Part shown: positions 1 through 6,319 of the stretch, one piece after another
Layout of the letters: every line of letters begins with the position of its first letter
How positions within the stretch are numbered: position 1 is the first letter of the stretch
Source of the DNA: Treponema sp.
Lineage (GTDB): Bacteria; Spirochaetota; Spirochaetia; Treponematales; Breznakiellaceae
NCBI GenBank assembly: GCA_031283905.1
Contig: JAITAW010000198.1
Coordinates: 1-6,410 of the forward strand
Length of the DNA stretch: 6,410 bases
Reading direction: 5' to 3'
Program-made: the position numbers and the translations under genes
The notes under the pieces: model-generated
What the model saw: only the letters and a program-made list of their open reading frames with translations
Databases searched by the model: none
Told to the model about the DNA's origin: nothing

Positions 1-69
1 CGCCCCCCCCCCCCCACCGCGCGCCCCGGCGGCCCCCCCCCCCCCCCCCGCGCCCCCCCCCCCCCCCCC
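1..69. repeat. C-homopolymer low-complexity run
   Basis: The first 69 bases are almost entirely C, broken only by a few G bases and one A. Read on the other strand this is a poly-G tract. No coding or RNA feature can be read in it. The likeliest explanation is a contig-end artefact, such as poly-G read tails from two-colour sequencing chemistry. A genuine G-quadruplex-forming tract is possible but less likely, because normal complex sequence begins abruptly at about base 70. Confidence 0.85.
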
Positions 70-70
70 A

Positions 71-159
71 ATCCGCGCTGACCGCGGGGCGTTAATACGC
101 CCGCGCGGGGCATACGCGAGGATGAGGCCGGACGCGCCGTTCGTTACTTTAGCGCGGAT
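71..159. repeat. GC-rich segment with nested inverted repeats
   Basis: ATCCGCGCT at 71-79 is perfectly complementary to AGCGCGGAT at 151-159. Inside this pair, bases 82-92 pair with 97-108 to give an 11-bp stem with loop TAAT (93-96) and one bulged G at 103. Its core is the perfect palindrome GGGCGTTAATACGCCC at 87-102. No T-run follows on either strand, so this is not a standard intrinsic terminator. It could be an operator, a structured RNA or part of a repeat element. No gene is visible in the segment, and its closeness to the artefact-like C-run means its sequence should be treated with caution. Confidence 0.5.
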
Positions 160-174
160 CGCCGTAGTTGTCAA
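146..174 (-). promoter_or_regulatory. Possible leftward sigma70-type promoter
   Basis: Read on the minus strand, TTGACA (169-174) is followed after 17 bases by TAAAGT (146-151). That is a perfect -35 and a 4/6 match to the -10 consensus at ideal spacing. It would transcribe left into the inverted-repeat segment. No gene is visible there, so only the motif supports it, and a chance match cannot be excluded. Confidence 0.3.
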
Positions 175-259
175 CCTCTTTTTTTGTCTTGCGGGGTGTT
201 TTGCAAAAAAATTATGACGCTGTTACAAATTGCCAAACGGACTTTAAAATTGCGAATTG

Positions 260-284
260 CCCGGCAAAGCCGGGTCAAAACCCG
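260..284 (+). other. Two mutually exclusive small hairpins
   Basis: CCCGGC (260-265), AAA, GCCGGG (269-274) forms a perfect 6-bp hairpin. CGGGT (271-275), CAAA, ACCCG (280-284) forms a perfect 5-bp hairpin that shares bases 271-274 with the first. Only one can form at a time, as in attenuators and switches. Both lie upstream of the promoter at 326-354, so they would matter in RNA only if transcription starts further left. No riboswitch family is recognised. They may equally be protein-binding DNA or chance. Confidence 0.4.
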
Positions 285-325
285 TCTTACAGTCAGTTTT
301 CGGGCAGGTTTCTTTCTTTTCAAGG

Positions 326-354
326 TTGACATCCGCTTCCAAAAGCGCTATCTT
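326..354 (+). promoter_or_regulatory. Sigma70-type promoter for the two-gene operon
   Basis: TTGACA (326-331), a 17-base spacer and TATCTT (349-354) make a perfect -35 and a -10 that keeps the key first, second and last bases. Transcription would start near base 361, leaving a leader of roughly 48 bases before the ATG at 409. The promoter sits directly upstream of the only long rightward genes in the window and is the best promoter candidate seen for them. Confidence 0.65.
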
Positions 355-390
355 AGTATTATTCAACCGCATTGATTTTTATCGAACATG

Positions 391-396
391 AAAGGA
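391..396 (+). promoter_or_regulatory. Ribosome binding site deciding the start at 409
   Basis: AAAGGA lies 12 bases before the ATG at 409, slightly long but usable spacing. The in-frame ATG at 388 has no Shine-Dalgarno-like sequence before it, and this motif lies inside its first codons. The motif therefore favours 409 over 388. Further in-frame ATGs at 469 and 508 also lack a good site. Confidence 0.4.
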
Positions 397-408
397 ATTA
401 CAAATAAT

Positions 409-1728
409 ATGCTTTTTCCGGGCAAAGAGGCGGACAGGAAATTCCATTCCTTTGAGCTGCTTGCGCATATGCCGGCGCATCCGCCGGCGTTAAGAACGGC
501 GTTGCAAATGGTTTTCTTAGTATGGATTTTGCCGATGCCTCTTGACCTCTCAGCGCAGGAAGGTGCGCCCGCCCTCTCCGTATCCAATGTTGCGGCGCAC
601 CTTCAAAACAACCTCTTGCGCATAACATGGACGGATTCTCCTGATGCCACAGGACCGGTAACGGTGTACATGTCGGACTCGCCTATTGACATTACGCGCC
701 TTGTATCGCAGGAGGCGGGCGGACATGGCGTAACATCAGCGAAAGCGCCGTACGGGACGCAGTACTATATAGATGAAATAAATGACCGGCGTATACGGTG
801 CTATTATATTGTAGCGAGCGATGCGTCAGGCTTAATGTATTTTTTGGACAGGACGTATTATACCAATTACCTTGAGGTTCGTATTCAGGACCAGCGGCGT
901 CAGGACTCAGCGGGGAAGCCCCCGCCCTTGCCCCAAACGCCTTCCCCTCCGGCGGACGGGCGGCTTTTCTTGAACGCCGTAGTCAGCGACGGCGGAGTCG
1001 TTGTCTCCTTTACGGCGCGGGGCGAGAATTTGATCTTGTACCGCAGCGTTGAGCCGTTGCGTCAAAAAAGCGATGTTGTACGCGCTGTCATCGTTCAAAT
1101 GCCTGCCCGGTCTCCTTTTACGGATTATCCGTTGCCGGGCGCGTCTTACTACTACGCGGTTGTTTCCCAGGAAGCGTTGTCGCAAGGCGCCGCTGAAATT
1201 ATACCGGGAGAAAACGCCCTTGCGGAGCCGGTAACCGTGCCGCTTTCCGGCGCGGGATTTGACGGAATTGTACAGAACCTGCGTCCCGCGCCGTTGCCCC
1301 TTATGGCGCGGGACGCGCTCGGTTTGGGCGGGACGGTTACTCCGGATACAACGCCTTTGAGCGCCGGGGCGTCGCGTTTATTGTCAGATATAAAAAGAAT
1401 GGAAAAACCCCGGACAACGAAAAAACCCTTTACGTTTAAGGAGGACATGAATCCGCCGGCAAATGGCGAAGAATACGCCTTTCGGTCCGTTATTCAGGGC
1501 GCGTTCGCCCGGCAGTCGTGGGACGAGGCAAAGGAGCAGTTGCGCGTCTTTCTCTCTCTGCCGAGAAGCGCCGGGTTTGAAGCGCGTTCGCATTTTTATT
1601 TGGGGCAGGCGTACTATTTCTTGAATCAGCCAAAGGAAGGTCTGTTTGAATTTCTCCTTGCCAAAACGGCGTATCCACAGAAGGCGTACGAGTGGATAGA
1701 AGCGTGCCTCGCCTTGCTGGTAGATTGA
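409..1728 (+). CDS. Exported Fn3-like/TPR-like protein of unknown function
   Basis: I do not recognise a named family. With the start at ATG 409 the protein has 439 residues; ATG 388 would add seven. Residues 30-49 look like an export signal: an Arg, then a hydrophobic stretch (MVFLVWILP), then LSA before QEG, suggesting signal peptidase I cleavage after residue 49. There is no lipobox Cys. The segment before it is long, so the true start could be ATG 469 or 508. Residues about 55-145 and 185-280 look like two Fn3-type beta sandwiches (alternating hydrophobic strands, YYIV and YYYAVV near their ends), joined by a Pro-rich linker at about 169-184. Residues about 357-435 are helical and TPR-like (motif HFYLGQAYYFLNQ). 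It is probably periplasmic or envelope-bound and may bind protein or polysaccharide. It is the first gene of an operon with the sensor kinase 16 bases downstream, so an accessory sensing role is a reasonable inference. That it is a real gene is well supported by length, promoter and context; its function is open. Confidence 0.8.
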   Translation: MLFPGKEADRKFHSFELLAHMPAHPPALRTALQMVFLVWILPMPLDLSAQEGAPALSVSNVAAHLQNNLLRITWTDSPDATGPVTVYMSDSPIDITRLVSQEAGGHGVTSAKAPYGTQYYIDEINDRRIRCYYIVASDASGLMYFLDRTYYTNYLEVRIQDQRRQDSAGKPPPLPQTPSPPADGRLFLNAVVSDGGVVVSFTARGENLILYRSVEPLRQKSDVVRAVIVQMPARSPFTDYPLPGASYYYAVVSQEALSQGAAEIIPGENALAEPVTVPLSGAGFDGIVQNLRPAPLPLMARDALGLGGTVTPDTTPLSAGASRLLSDIKRMEKPRTTKKPFTFKEDMNPPANGEEYAFRSVIQGAFARQSWDEAKEQLRVFLSLPRSAGFEARSHFYLGQAYYFLNQPKEGLFEFLLAKTAYPQKAYEWIEACLALLVD

Positions 1729-1733
1729 ACGCC

Positions 1734-1737
1734 GGAG
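1734..1737 (+). promoter_or_regulatory. Ribosome binding site of the sensor kinase gene
   Basis: GGAG lies seven bases before the ATG at 1745, in the 16-base gap after the upstream stop codon. It supports that start, and with the short gap it supports co-transcription of the two genes. Confidence 0.7.
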
Positions 1738-1744
1738 CTGTGTA

Positions 1745-4651
1745 ATGAATATTGGAAAAAAATTGATCCTGGTCAATATCAGCATTCTGCTGATTGGCGT
1801 GTTGCTTTTGACCGCCGTCTTTGTAAGGGTGGCGGAGACCCAGCTACGGACGCTGGTAAACCGCGAAATATATTTAGTGGCGCAGAAAGAAGGAAAAGAA
1901 ATTCAGCTTTGGCTTGAAAGTTATCTAGATACCGCAAGAACTTTGTCTCAAATCATGGAACGGTTTGAAGATATAGCTGTTGACAGGCGCCGCACTTTCT
2001 TCAACCTGGTCCTCAGCCAAATGCTCGCGGCGAACCCGGAAATAGTCGGCGCATGGAGCGTTTGGAAGCCGAATACACTTGACGGTCTTGACGCCCGGTT
2101 CGCCGGCGAGGTGGGAGCGAGCGCCGAAGGGAGTTATACGCCGTGGTGGCTGAATATCGGCGGTGAAATCAAGTTGAAAACGAGCATAGAGTACGAGCGG
2201 GAAGGGAAGGGCGATTACTATCAGATTCCGGTTAGAACGGGTAAAGAATCTATCATCGATCCGACGTATTGGATGATTGAAGGTCAAGAAATGCTGCTGG
2301 TCGACGTATCCGTGCCGATAAAAAAAGACGGCGTCACTGTGGGGGTTGTGGGCTTTGACATTGACGCGCCGGTTATACAGGCGAAAGTTATGTCCATAAA
2401 GCCGTACGAGGGAAGCGTGTCTGCGGTTTATTCAAGCCGGGGCGTCATATGCGGCCATTTCGACCCTTCCCGTATTGGAAAAGAGATGCCGCTCACCGAA
2501 CAAAGTCTGGCGGGCGATAATCATGAGGCGTTGGTAAACGCCGTGCGGCAGGGCAAGAGTTTTTCTTTCTTCAACTATGTCCCGGATTTGCAGGAAAACA
2601 TGTTCTTTATCGCGGTGCCGTTTTCTATGGGAGGAACGGACACGCCGTGGACGCTTATGGTTGGAATCCCCGCGAAAATCATCACCGCTCCGGTGTACCT
2701 CGCCCTTGCCATAGGGCTTGGCATTGGCCTTGCGCTTATTGTTCTCATCATTGTTACGACCATTCTCAACGCTTATTCCATAAGCAGGCCGCTCAACCAG
2801 ATGATGAAGGCTTTCAACAGCATCGAAAACGCGGAAGAGTATTTATTCAAGAAAGGGCAGTTCATCCAGGAGTTGCCGTATGCCGTCGTCAGACAGCAAA
2901 ATGAAATCGGCAAGCTGGCAACGGCTTTTCTGAGTATGTCCGAAGCGCTCCAGGAGGTGGTCAGCAACATTGAGTATATAACGGCGTCGGCGCGCGGGGG
3001 CAATTTGCTTGCGCGGGCAAAAACCGCGTTGCTTAGGGGTAACTATCTTCATATTCTCAAGGGGTTGAACAATGCAATGGACGTCATTTGCGAGCAGTTC
3101 GACGCGGTTCCTGACGCCATCGCCCTTTTCGATATATCGCGCGCTCTTGTGTACCGCAATCATACGATGAACGAATTTATCAAGCGGCACGGCTTTGACG
3201 CAAAAGACGGTCAGTTTCTCGCCAAAATTCTGGCGCGGACGGCCGTAACGAATTGGGAAGAAAAAGAAAGGGGCGAGAGTCAGGTTGACGCGCTTTTTAC
3301 GCCCGATGAGGGTAATGCCGTAACCTATACGGCTGATATTGTCTTACAGGAGCATATGTACGCCATGACGTTGAAGCGGAGCGGCAATCAGCAACATCTG
3401 AATCCGGCGGTTGACTCCTTGTGCGTGATGCTTCTGCTAACTGATATAACCAGCATTGCCAAAGCAAGATTGGAAGCGGAAGCGGCAAGCAAGGCGAAAA
3501 GCGACTTCCTTTCCCGTATGAGCCATGAAATCCGTACGCCGTTAAACGCCGTCATGGGTATGACGCAGATAGCCCTCAGAACAGACGATGTGGAAAAAGT
3601 GCGGACCTGTCTCAACCAAATAGACAGCTCTTCGGCGCACCTTCTGGGCGTCATCAACGATATTCTTGATTTTTCAAAGCTTGAAGCCGATAAACTGTAT
3701 CTTGAGCCGGTCGAGTTTTCCCTTATAGATGACATTAGTTTCATCGTCTCCATGATGCAGAGCCGCGCAAAAGAGCGGCGGCTCTCTATACGGCTTGAAT
3801 TAGGCGAAATCCGCAACGGCTGTCTCTTCGCGGATTCTCTTAGACTTAATCAGGTGCTGATCAATCTCCTGTCAAACGCGATTAAATTTTCCCGAAGCGG
3901 AAGCGAAGTTCGCATCATTGTCAAAGAGCTTGCCGGTACCGGCGGCCATGACGCCGGAATTGAAGAAGGGACAAGCGTCTTTTATTTTGAGGTGATCGAT
4001 GAAGGGATTGGCATAAGCGAGCAACAAGCCGCCAAGCTCTTTCAGCCTTTTGAGCAGGCGGATGGCAGCATAGCGCGTTCTTACGGCGGTACGGGGCTTG
4101 GTCTTGTCATTTCAAAAAACATAGTCGAGATGATGGGCGGCTCAATTGCCCTGAAGAGCAAACAGGGTGAGGGAAGCAGTTTTTCGTTCACCATACGTTG
4201 CCCGGCGAGTGATAAAAAGATGGTTAAAGAAGCGGAAACGGATGAAGTCGAAGTTATGCCGGATTTTTCCGGTAAACACTGTCTTATTGTTGACGACATT
4301 GATATAAATCGCGATATTCTGGGAGAAATCCTTGAAGATACCGGGATCGCTATAGATATGGCATCGAATGGAAATGAAGCGCTCGCCTGCTTTGAGAAAT
4401 CCAAAGAGAACTACTACGATATTATTCTTATGGACATACAGATGCCGGTGATGGACGGCTGCACCGCGACAAAAAAAATCCGTTCAATGCAACGCAAAGA
4501 CGCCGGAACCTTGCCCATTATCGCTATGACCGCCGATGTCATTCAAGAAGATGTTATCAAGATGCGTGAAGCCGGTATGAACGAACACCTGGGCAAACCA
4601 ATTGACGTGGATAAGCTGTTCAAGACGTTGAAGGAATTCTTGCCGGCATAA
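1745..4651 (+). CDS. Membrane hybrid sensor histidine kinase with receiver
   Basis: The 968-residue product senses a signal outside the inner membrane and passes phosphate from ATP to a His and then an Asp. Domains in order are: TM helix at about 6-28; dCache-like periplasmic sensor at about 30-311 (features such as NPEIVGAWSVW and VGVVGFDID); second TM at about 317-342; HAMP-like region around P349 to NEIG (386-389); PAS-like region at about 446-565; HisKA with phospho-acceptor H594 in MSHEIRTPLN; HATPase with N-box NLLSNAIKF (N711), G1 DEGIGI (752-757) and G2 GGTGLGL (781-787); and a C-terminal receiver. The receiver has acidic pair D850/D851, phospho-acceptor D897 in LMDIQMPVMDG, T929 and K951. 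All key catalytic residues are present, so the enzyme should be active. There is no Hpt domain, so onward transfer would need a separate Hpt protein, or the receiver may tune the kinase itself. The start is fixed by the GGAG site. The gene is second in an operon with an exported protein that may share its periplasmic location. The signal and the output are not visible. Confidence 0.95.
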   Translation: MNIGKKLILVNISILLIGVLLLTAVFVRVAETQLRTLVNREIYLVAQKEGKEIQLWLESYLDTARTLSQIMERFEDIAVDRRRTFFNLVLSQMLAANPEIVGAWSVWKPNTLDGLDARFAGEVGASAEGSYTPWWLNIGGEIKLKTSIEYEREGKGDYYQIPVRTGKESIIDPTYWMIEGQEMLLVDVSVPIKKDGVTVGVVGFDIDAPVIQAKVMSIKPYEGSVSAVYSSRGVICGHFDPSRIGKEMPLTEQSLAGDNHEALVNAVRQGKSFSFFNYVPDLQENMFFIAVPFSMGGTDTPWTLMVGIPAKIITAPVYLALAIGLGIGLALIVLIIVTTILNAYSISRPLNQMMKAFNSIENAEEYLFKKGQFIQELPYAVVRQQNEIGKLATAFLSMSEALQEVVSNIEYITASARGGNLLARAKTALLRGNYLHILKGLNNAMDVICEQFDAVPDAIALFDISRALVYRNHTMNEFIKRHGFDAKDGQFLAKILARTAVTNWEEKERGESQVDALFTPDEGNAVTYTADIVLQEHMYAMTLKRSGNQQHLNPAVDSLCVMLLLTDITSIAKARLEAEAASKAKSDFLSRMSHEIRTPLNAVMGMTQIALRTDDVEKVRTCLNQIDSSSAHLLGVINDILDFSKLEADKLYLEPVEFSLIDDISFIVSMMQSRAKERRLSIRLELGEIRNGCLFADSLRLNQVLINLLSNAIKFSRSGSEVRIIVKELAGTGGHDAGIEEGTSVFYFEVIDEGIGISEQQAAKLFQPFEQADGSIARSYGGTGLGLVISKNIVEMMGGSIALKSKQGEGSSFSFTIRCPASDKKMVKEAETDEVEVMPDFSGKHCLIVDDIDINRDILGEILEDTGIAIDMASNGNEALACFEKSKENYYDIILMDIQMPVMDGCTATKKIRSMQRKDAGTLPIIAMTADVIQEDVIKMREAGMNEHLGKPIDVDKLFKTLKEFLPA

Positions 4652-6245
4652 TTTTGTTCTTCCAAAGCCTTTCCCAAAACCAACCCGGTTTTGGGAAAGG
4701 CTCAATGTTTTTTATCACCGTGAGTTTTTTGTATTCAATGAGCGCGTGAATGGCTTCTTTTATGTCGTCTTCGGTCCATCCGTATATGCGTAGCTTGCTC
4801 AATATATGCGAGGCGTCGGTGATAGTGTAAGCGCGAGGGTATTTTTTGAAAAAATCAATGACGCTCTGCTCCCGCAGGACGTTTGTCGCGGTTTTGGCGC
4901 ATATATCGCAACAACCCGCTTCCGGAGCCGATAGTTCGCCTTTGTAGCTCATCAGATTGAGAAGAAATTCACGCCGGCACAGACCGCTTATACCGGTGGA
5001 CCTCGCGTAGTCCATCAGATCCAGTATGCGCCGTTTGCCGACTTCCGTTTTCGCTTTTCTGACGCGGTTTTCGTCCTCCGGACCCCAGAGCAGAATTGCT
5101 TTTGAAAGCAGACCGTCCCTGCCGGCTCTGCCCGATTCCTGCAAGTACGCTTCCGCTGAAGGCGGCATGTCGCGGTGTATTACGGTGCGTATATCAGCCT
5201 TGTCTACACCCATGCCGAACGCGCAGGTTGCGACAAGTATGCCCTTTGGATGTGGCAGGTACCACTTTTCGACCGCAGTTTTCTCCTCACGGCTCAAGCC
5301 TGCGTGATAAAACTTGATTTCATTGTCCTTTAGTTCATTTCTGAGAAAGTGGGAAAGTTCTTCAACGCCGCTCCTTGAAGAGCAAAATACGATGGCAGGG
5401 CGTTTGTTTTCTCTCACAAGGTCGCGCACAGCCATATCCCGTAGGACGCAGCCCTGAGCCGCATACATGATGTTGCTCCTGTCCGGGTTGCCAATGACGC
5501 GATGCGCCACATCGTTGCCGAAGATGTACCGGTCTATTTTCTCCAGAACAGGCGCCGATGCCGTTGCGGTGAACGCGGTTACAAGGGGAAGCCCGGTATG
5601 CGCATCGGCGCCGCCGGTTCCGGTATGCTTCAGCGCGTGTATGACCTCGGCTATCTTGAGATAGCTTGGTCTAAAACTTTCGCCCCATTCGCTTACGCAA
5701 TGCGCCTCGTCAATGACCACATGGACGATGTTCAATTCGGGAAGTTCTTTCATCACTTTCGGCGTTATAAGTACCTCAGGGTTCGCTATGATAAACCGCG
5801 ATTCGCCGCTTGCCACCTTCTTCCAGAGCGTGGCGCGTTCTTCGCCGCTCTGCCCGCCTCGGAGCAGTACCGGCGCAAAGCCTTTTTCCCTAAGCCTCCG
5901 TTCTTGATCCGCCATGAGAGAGAGAATCGGGTAAATGACCAATGTCGCGCCTGACAGAAGCATACTTGGAAGCTGGAAGCACAATGATTTGCCTGCGCCG
6001 GTCGGCAAAATGACGATCTGGAGTCCGCGGTAGAGGCGATCTTCATTGCTGTCTGCACCGCCGCTGTCCGGTTGTTCAAGAATCGCTTCGGCAGGGCGTT
6101 CTTCCGGTTCGCCCGTCCACCATATGGGAATGCCGGCTGCTTGGGCGGCTTCAAGTATATTTGAGACGACAAGCCGCTGGTACGGAAAAAGGTACGAAAG
6201 ACCGAACAATTTTTGTGCCGCGTTTGTAATGAGATCGGTTTCCAT
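4620..6245 (-). CDS. recQ: RecQ-family ATP-dependent DNA helicase
   Basis: RecQ helicases unwind DNA 3' to 5' using ATP during recombination and repair. The 541-residue product has: Walker A LPTGAGKS (80-87, K86); DEAH (179-182); the RecQ aromatic loop, here WGESFRPSY (187-195); TATAS (227-231); motif IV IVFCSSR (285-291); motif V with ATCAFGMGVDKADIR; and motif VI QESGRAGRDG (369-378). A zinc site follows, with Cys 423, 445, 446 and 449; its adjacent Cys pair resembles the arrangement in human WRN. The tail after it is only about 90 residues and could be a short winged-helix region. No HRDC domain is seen. The spacing from the Q-motif glutamine (FPYQ, residue 23) to K86 is about 62 residues, against about 25 usual in the family, because of an acidic, low-complexity insert at about 38-73. 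ATG 6245 is chosen because the nine-codon upstream extension begins with TTG and has no ribosome binding site; ATG 6245 also lacks a good one. The 3' end overlaps the convergent kinase gene by 32 bases. RecQ membership is certain; the recQ symbol assumes it is the main chromosomal copy. Confidence 0.93.
   Translation of the reverse strand: METDLITNAAQKLFGLSYLFPYQRLVVSNILEAAQAAGIPIWWTGEPEERPAEAILEQPDSGGADSNEDRLYRGLQIVILPTGAGKSLCFQLPSMLLSGATLVIYPILSLMADQERRLREKGFAPVLLRGGQSGEERATLWKKVASGESRFIIANPEVLITPKVMKELPELNIVHVVIDEAHCVSEWGESFRPSYLKIAEVIHALKHTGTGGADAHTGLPLVTAFTATASAPVLEKIDRYIFGNDVAHRVIGNPDRSNIMYAAQGCVLRDMAVRDLVRENKRPAIVFCSSRSGVEELSHFLRNELKDNEIKFYHAGLSREEKTAVEKWYLPHPKGILVATCAFGMGVDKADIRTVIHRDMPPSAEAYLQESGRAGRDGLLSKAILLWGPEDENRVRKAKTEVGKRRILDLMDYARSTGISGLCRREFLLNLMSYKGELSAPEAGCCDICAKTATNVLREQSVIDFFKKYPRAYTITDASHILSKLRIYGWTEDDIKEAIHALIEYKKLTVIKNIEPFPKPGWFWERLWKNKIMPARIPSTS
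4666..4713 (+). terminator. Strong intrinsic terminator of the operon
   Basis: AGCCTTTCCCAAAACC (4666-4681) pairs perfectly with GGTTTTGGGAAAGGCT (4687-4702) around the five-base loop AACCC. Six T bases follow at 4708-4713. It begins 14 bases after the kinase stop codon, so it ends the rightward operon. On the minus strand the hairpin is followed by only a short T-run interrupted by purines, so it should not stop helicase transcription efficiently. The stem lies inside the helicase reading frame. Confidence 0.9.
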
Positions 6246-6248
6246 ATA

Positions 6249-6257
6249 TGTTATAAT
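6249..6257 (+). promoter_or_regulatory. Extended -10 promoter-like element facing right
   Basis: TGTTATAAT is a perfect extended -10 (TGn followed by TATAAT at 6252-6257). No good -35 lies 16-18 bases upstream, but extended -10 promoters can work without one. Transcription would begin near 6264 and meet the hairpin at 6292-6313 after about 30 bases. The same AT-rich bases hold TATAAC on the minus strand (6250-6255), just before the helicase ATG, so the site may serve divergent transcription. Only the motif supports this. Confidence 0.35.
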
Positions 6258-6280
6258 GGATCTCACACGCAATGCGCTTT

Positions 6281-6319
6281 AAAAAATAGAAAACCTTAGC
6301 TAAATCTAAGGTTGTTTTT
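6281..6319. terminator. Small bidirectional terminator-like hairpin
   Basis: AACCTTAG (6292-6299) pairs perfectly with CTAAGGTT (6306-6313) around loop CTAAAT. On the plus strand TTGTTTTT (6312-6319) follows; on the minus strand a T-rich run follows (complement of 6281-6293, including six T bases). The stem is only 8 bp and AT-rich, so termination may be partial. On the minus strand it would insulate the helicase gene from upstream antisense transcription. On the plus strand it would stop RNA begun at the element at 6249-6257 before it reaches the fragment at 6318. Confidence 0.5.

Noticed and set aside
228..260. Three copies of AATTGC (228, 248, 255) as a regulator-binding array
   Set aside because: The units are only six bases, are irregularly spaced by 20 and 7 bases, and lie in AT-rich sequence, so chance is the simpler explanation.
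184..375. Small rightward reading frame of 63 codons in the upstream region
   Set aside because: It begins with TTG, has no ribosome binding site, its composition is not protein-like, and it runs through the hairpins and across the operon promoter.
71..387. tRNA, known riboswitch or CRISPR repeats in the upstream region
   Set aside because: No cloverleaf, no recognised riboswitch core and no regularly spaced repeats could be found.
1384..1785. 133-codon leftward reading frame spanning the gap between the two operon genes
   Set aside because: It has no ribosome binding site or recognisable domain, and it overlaps two well-supported rightward genes.
2952..2959. AGGAGGTG inside the kinase gene as an internal ribosome binding site
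   Set aside because: No ATG, GTG or TTG follows at usable spacing in a meaningful frame; it encodes part of the HAMP-to-PAS linker.
3388..3816. 142-codon leftward reading frame opposite the kinase HisKA region
   Set aside because: It is Ser/Arg-rich shadow sequence antisense to highly conserved kinase code.
5502..5954. 150-codon rightward reading frame opposite the helicase gene
   Set aside because: It lies wholly antisense to conserved RecQ motifs and its composition is that of a shadow frame; no family is recognisable.
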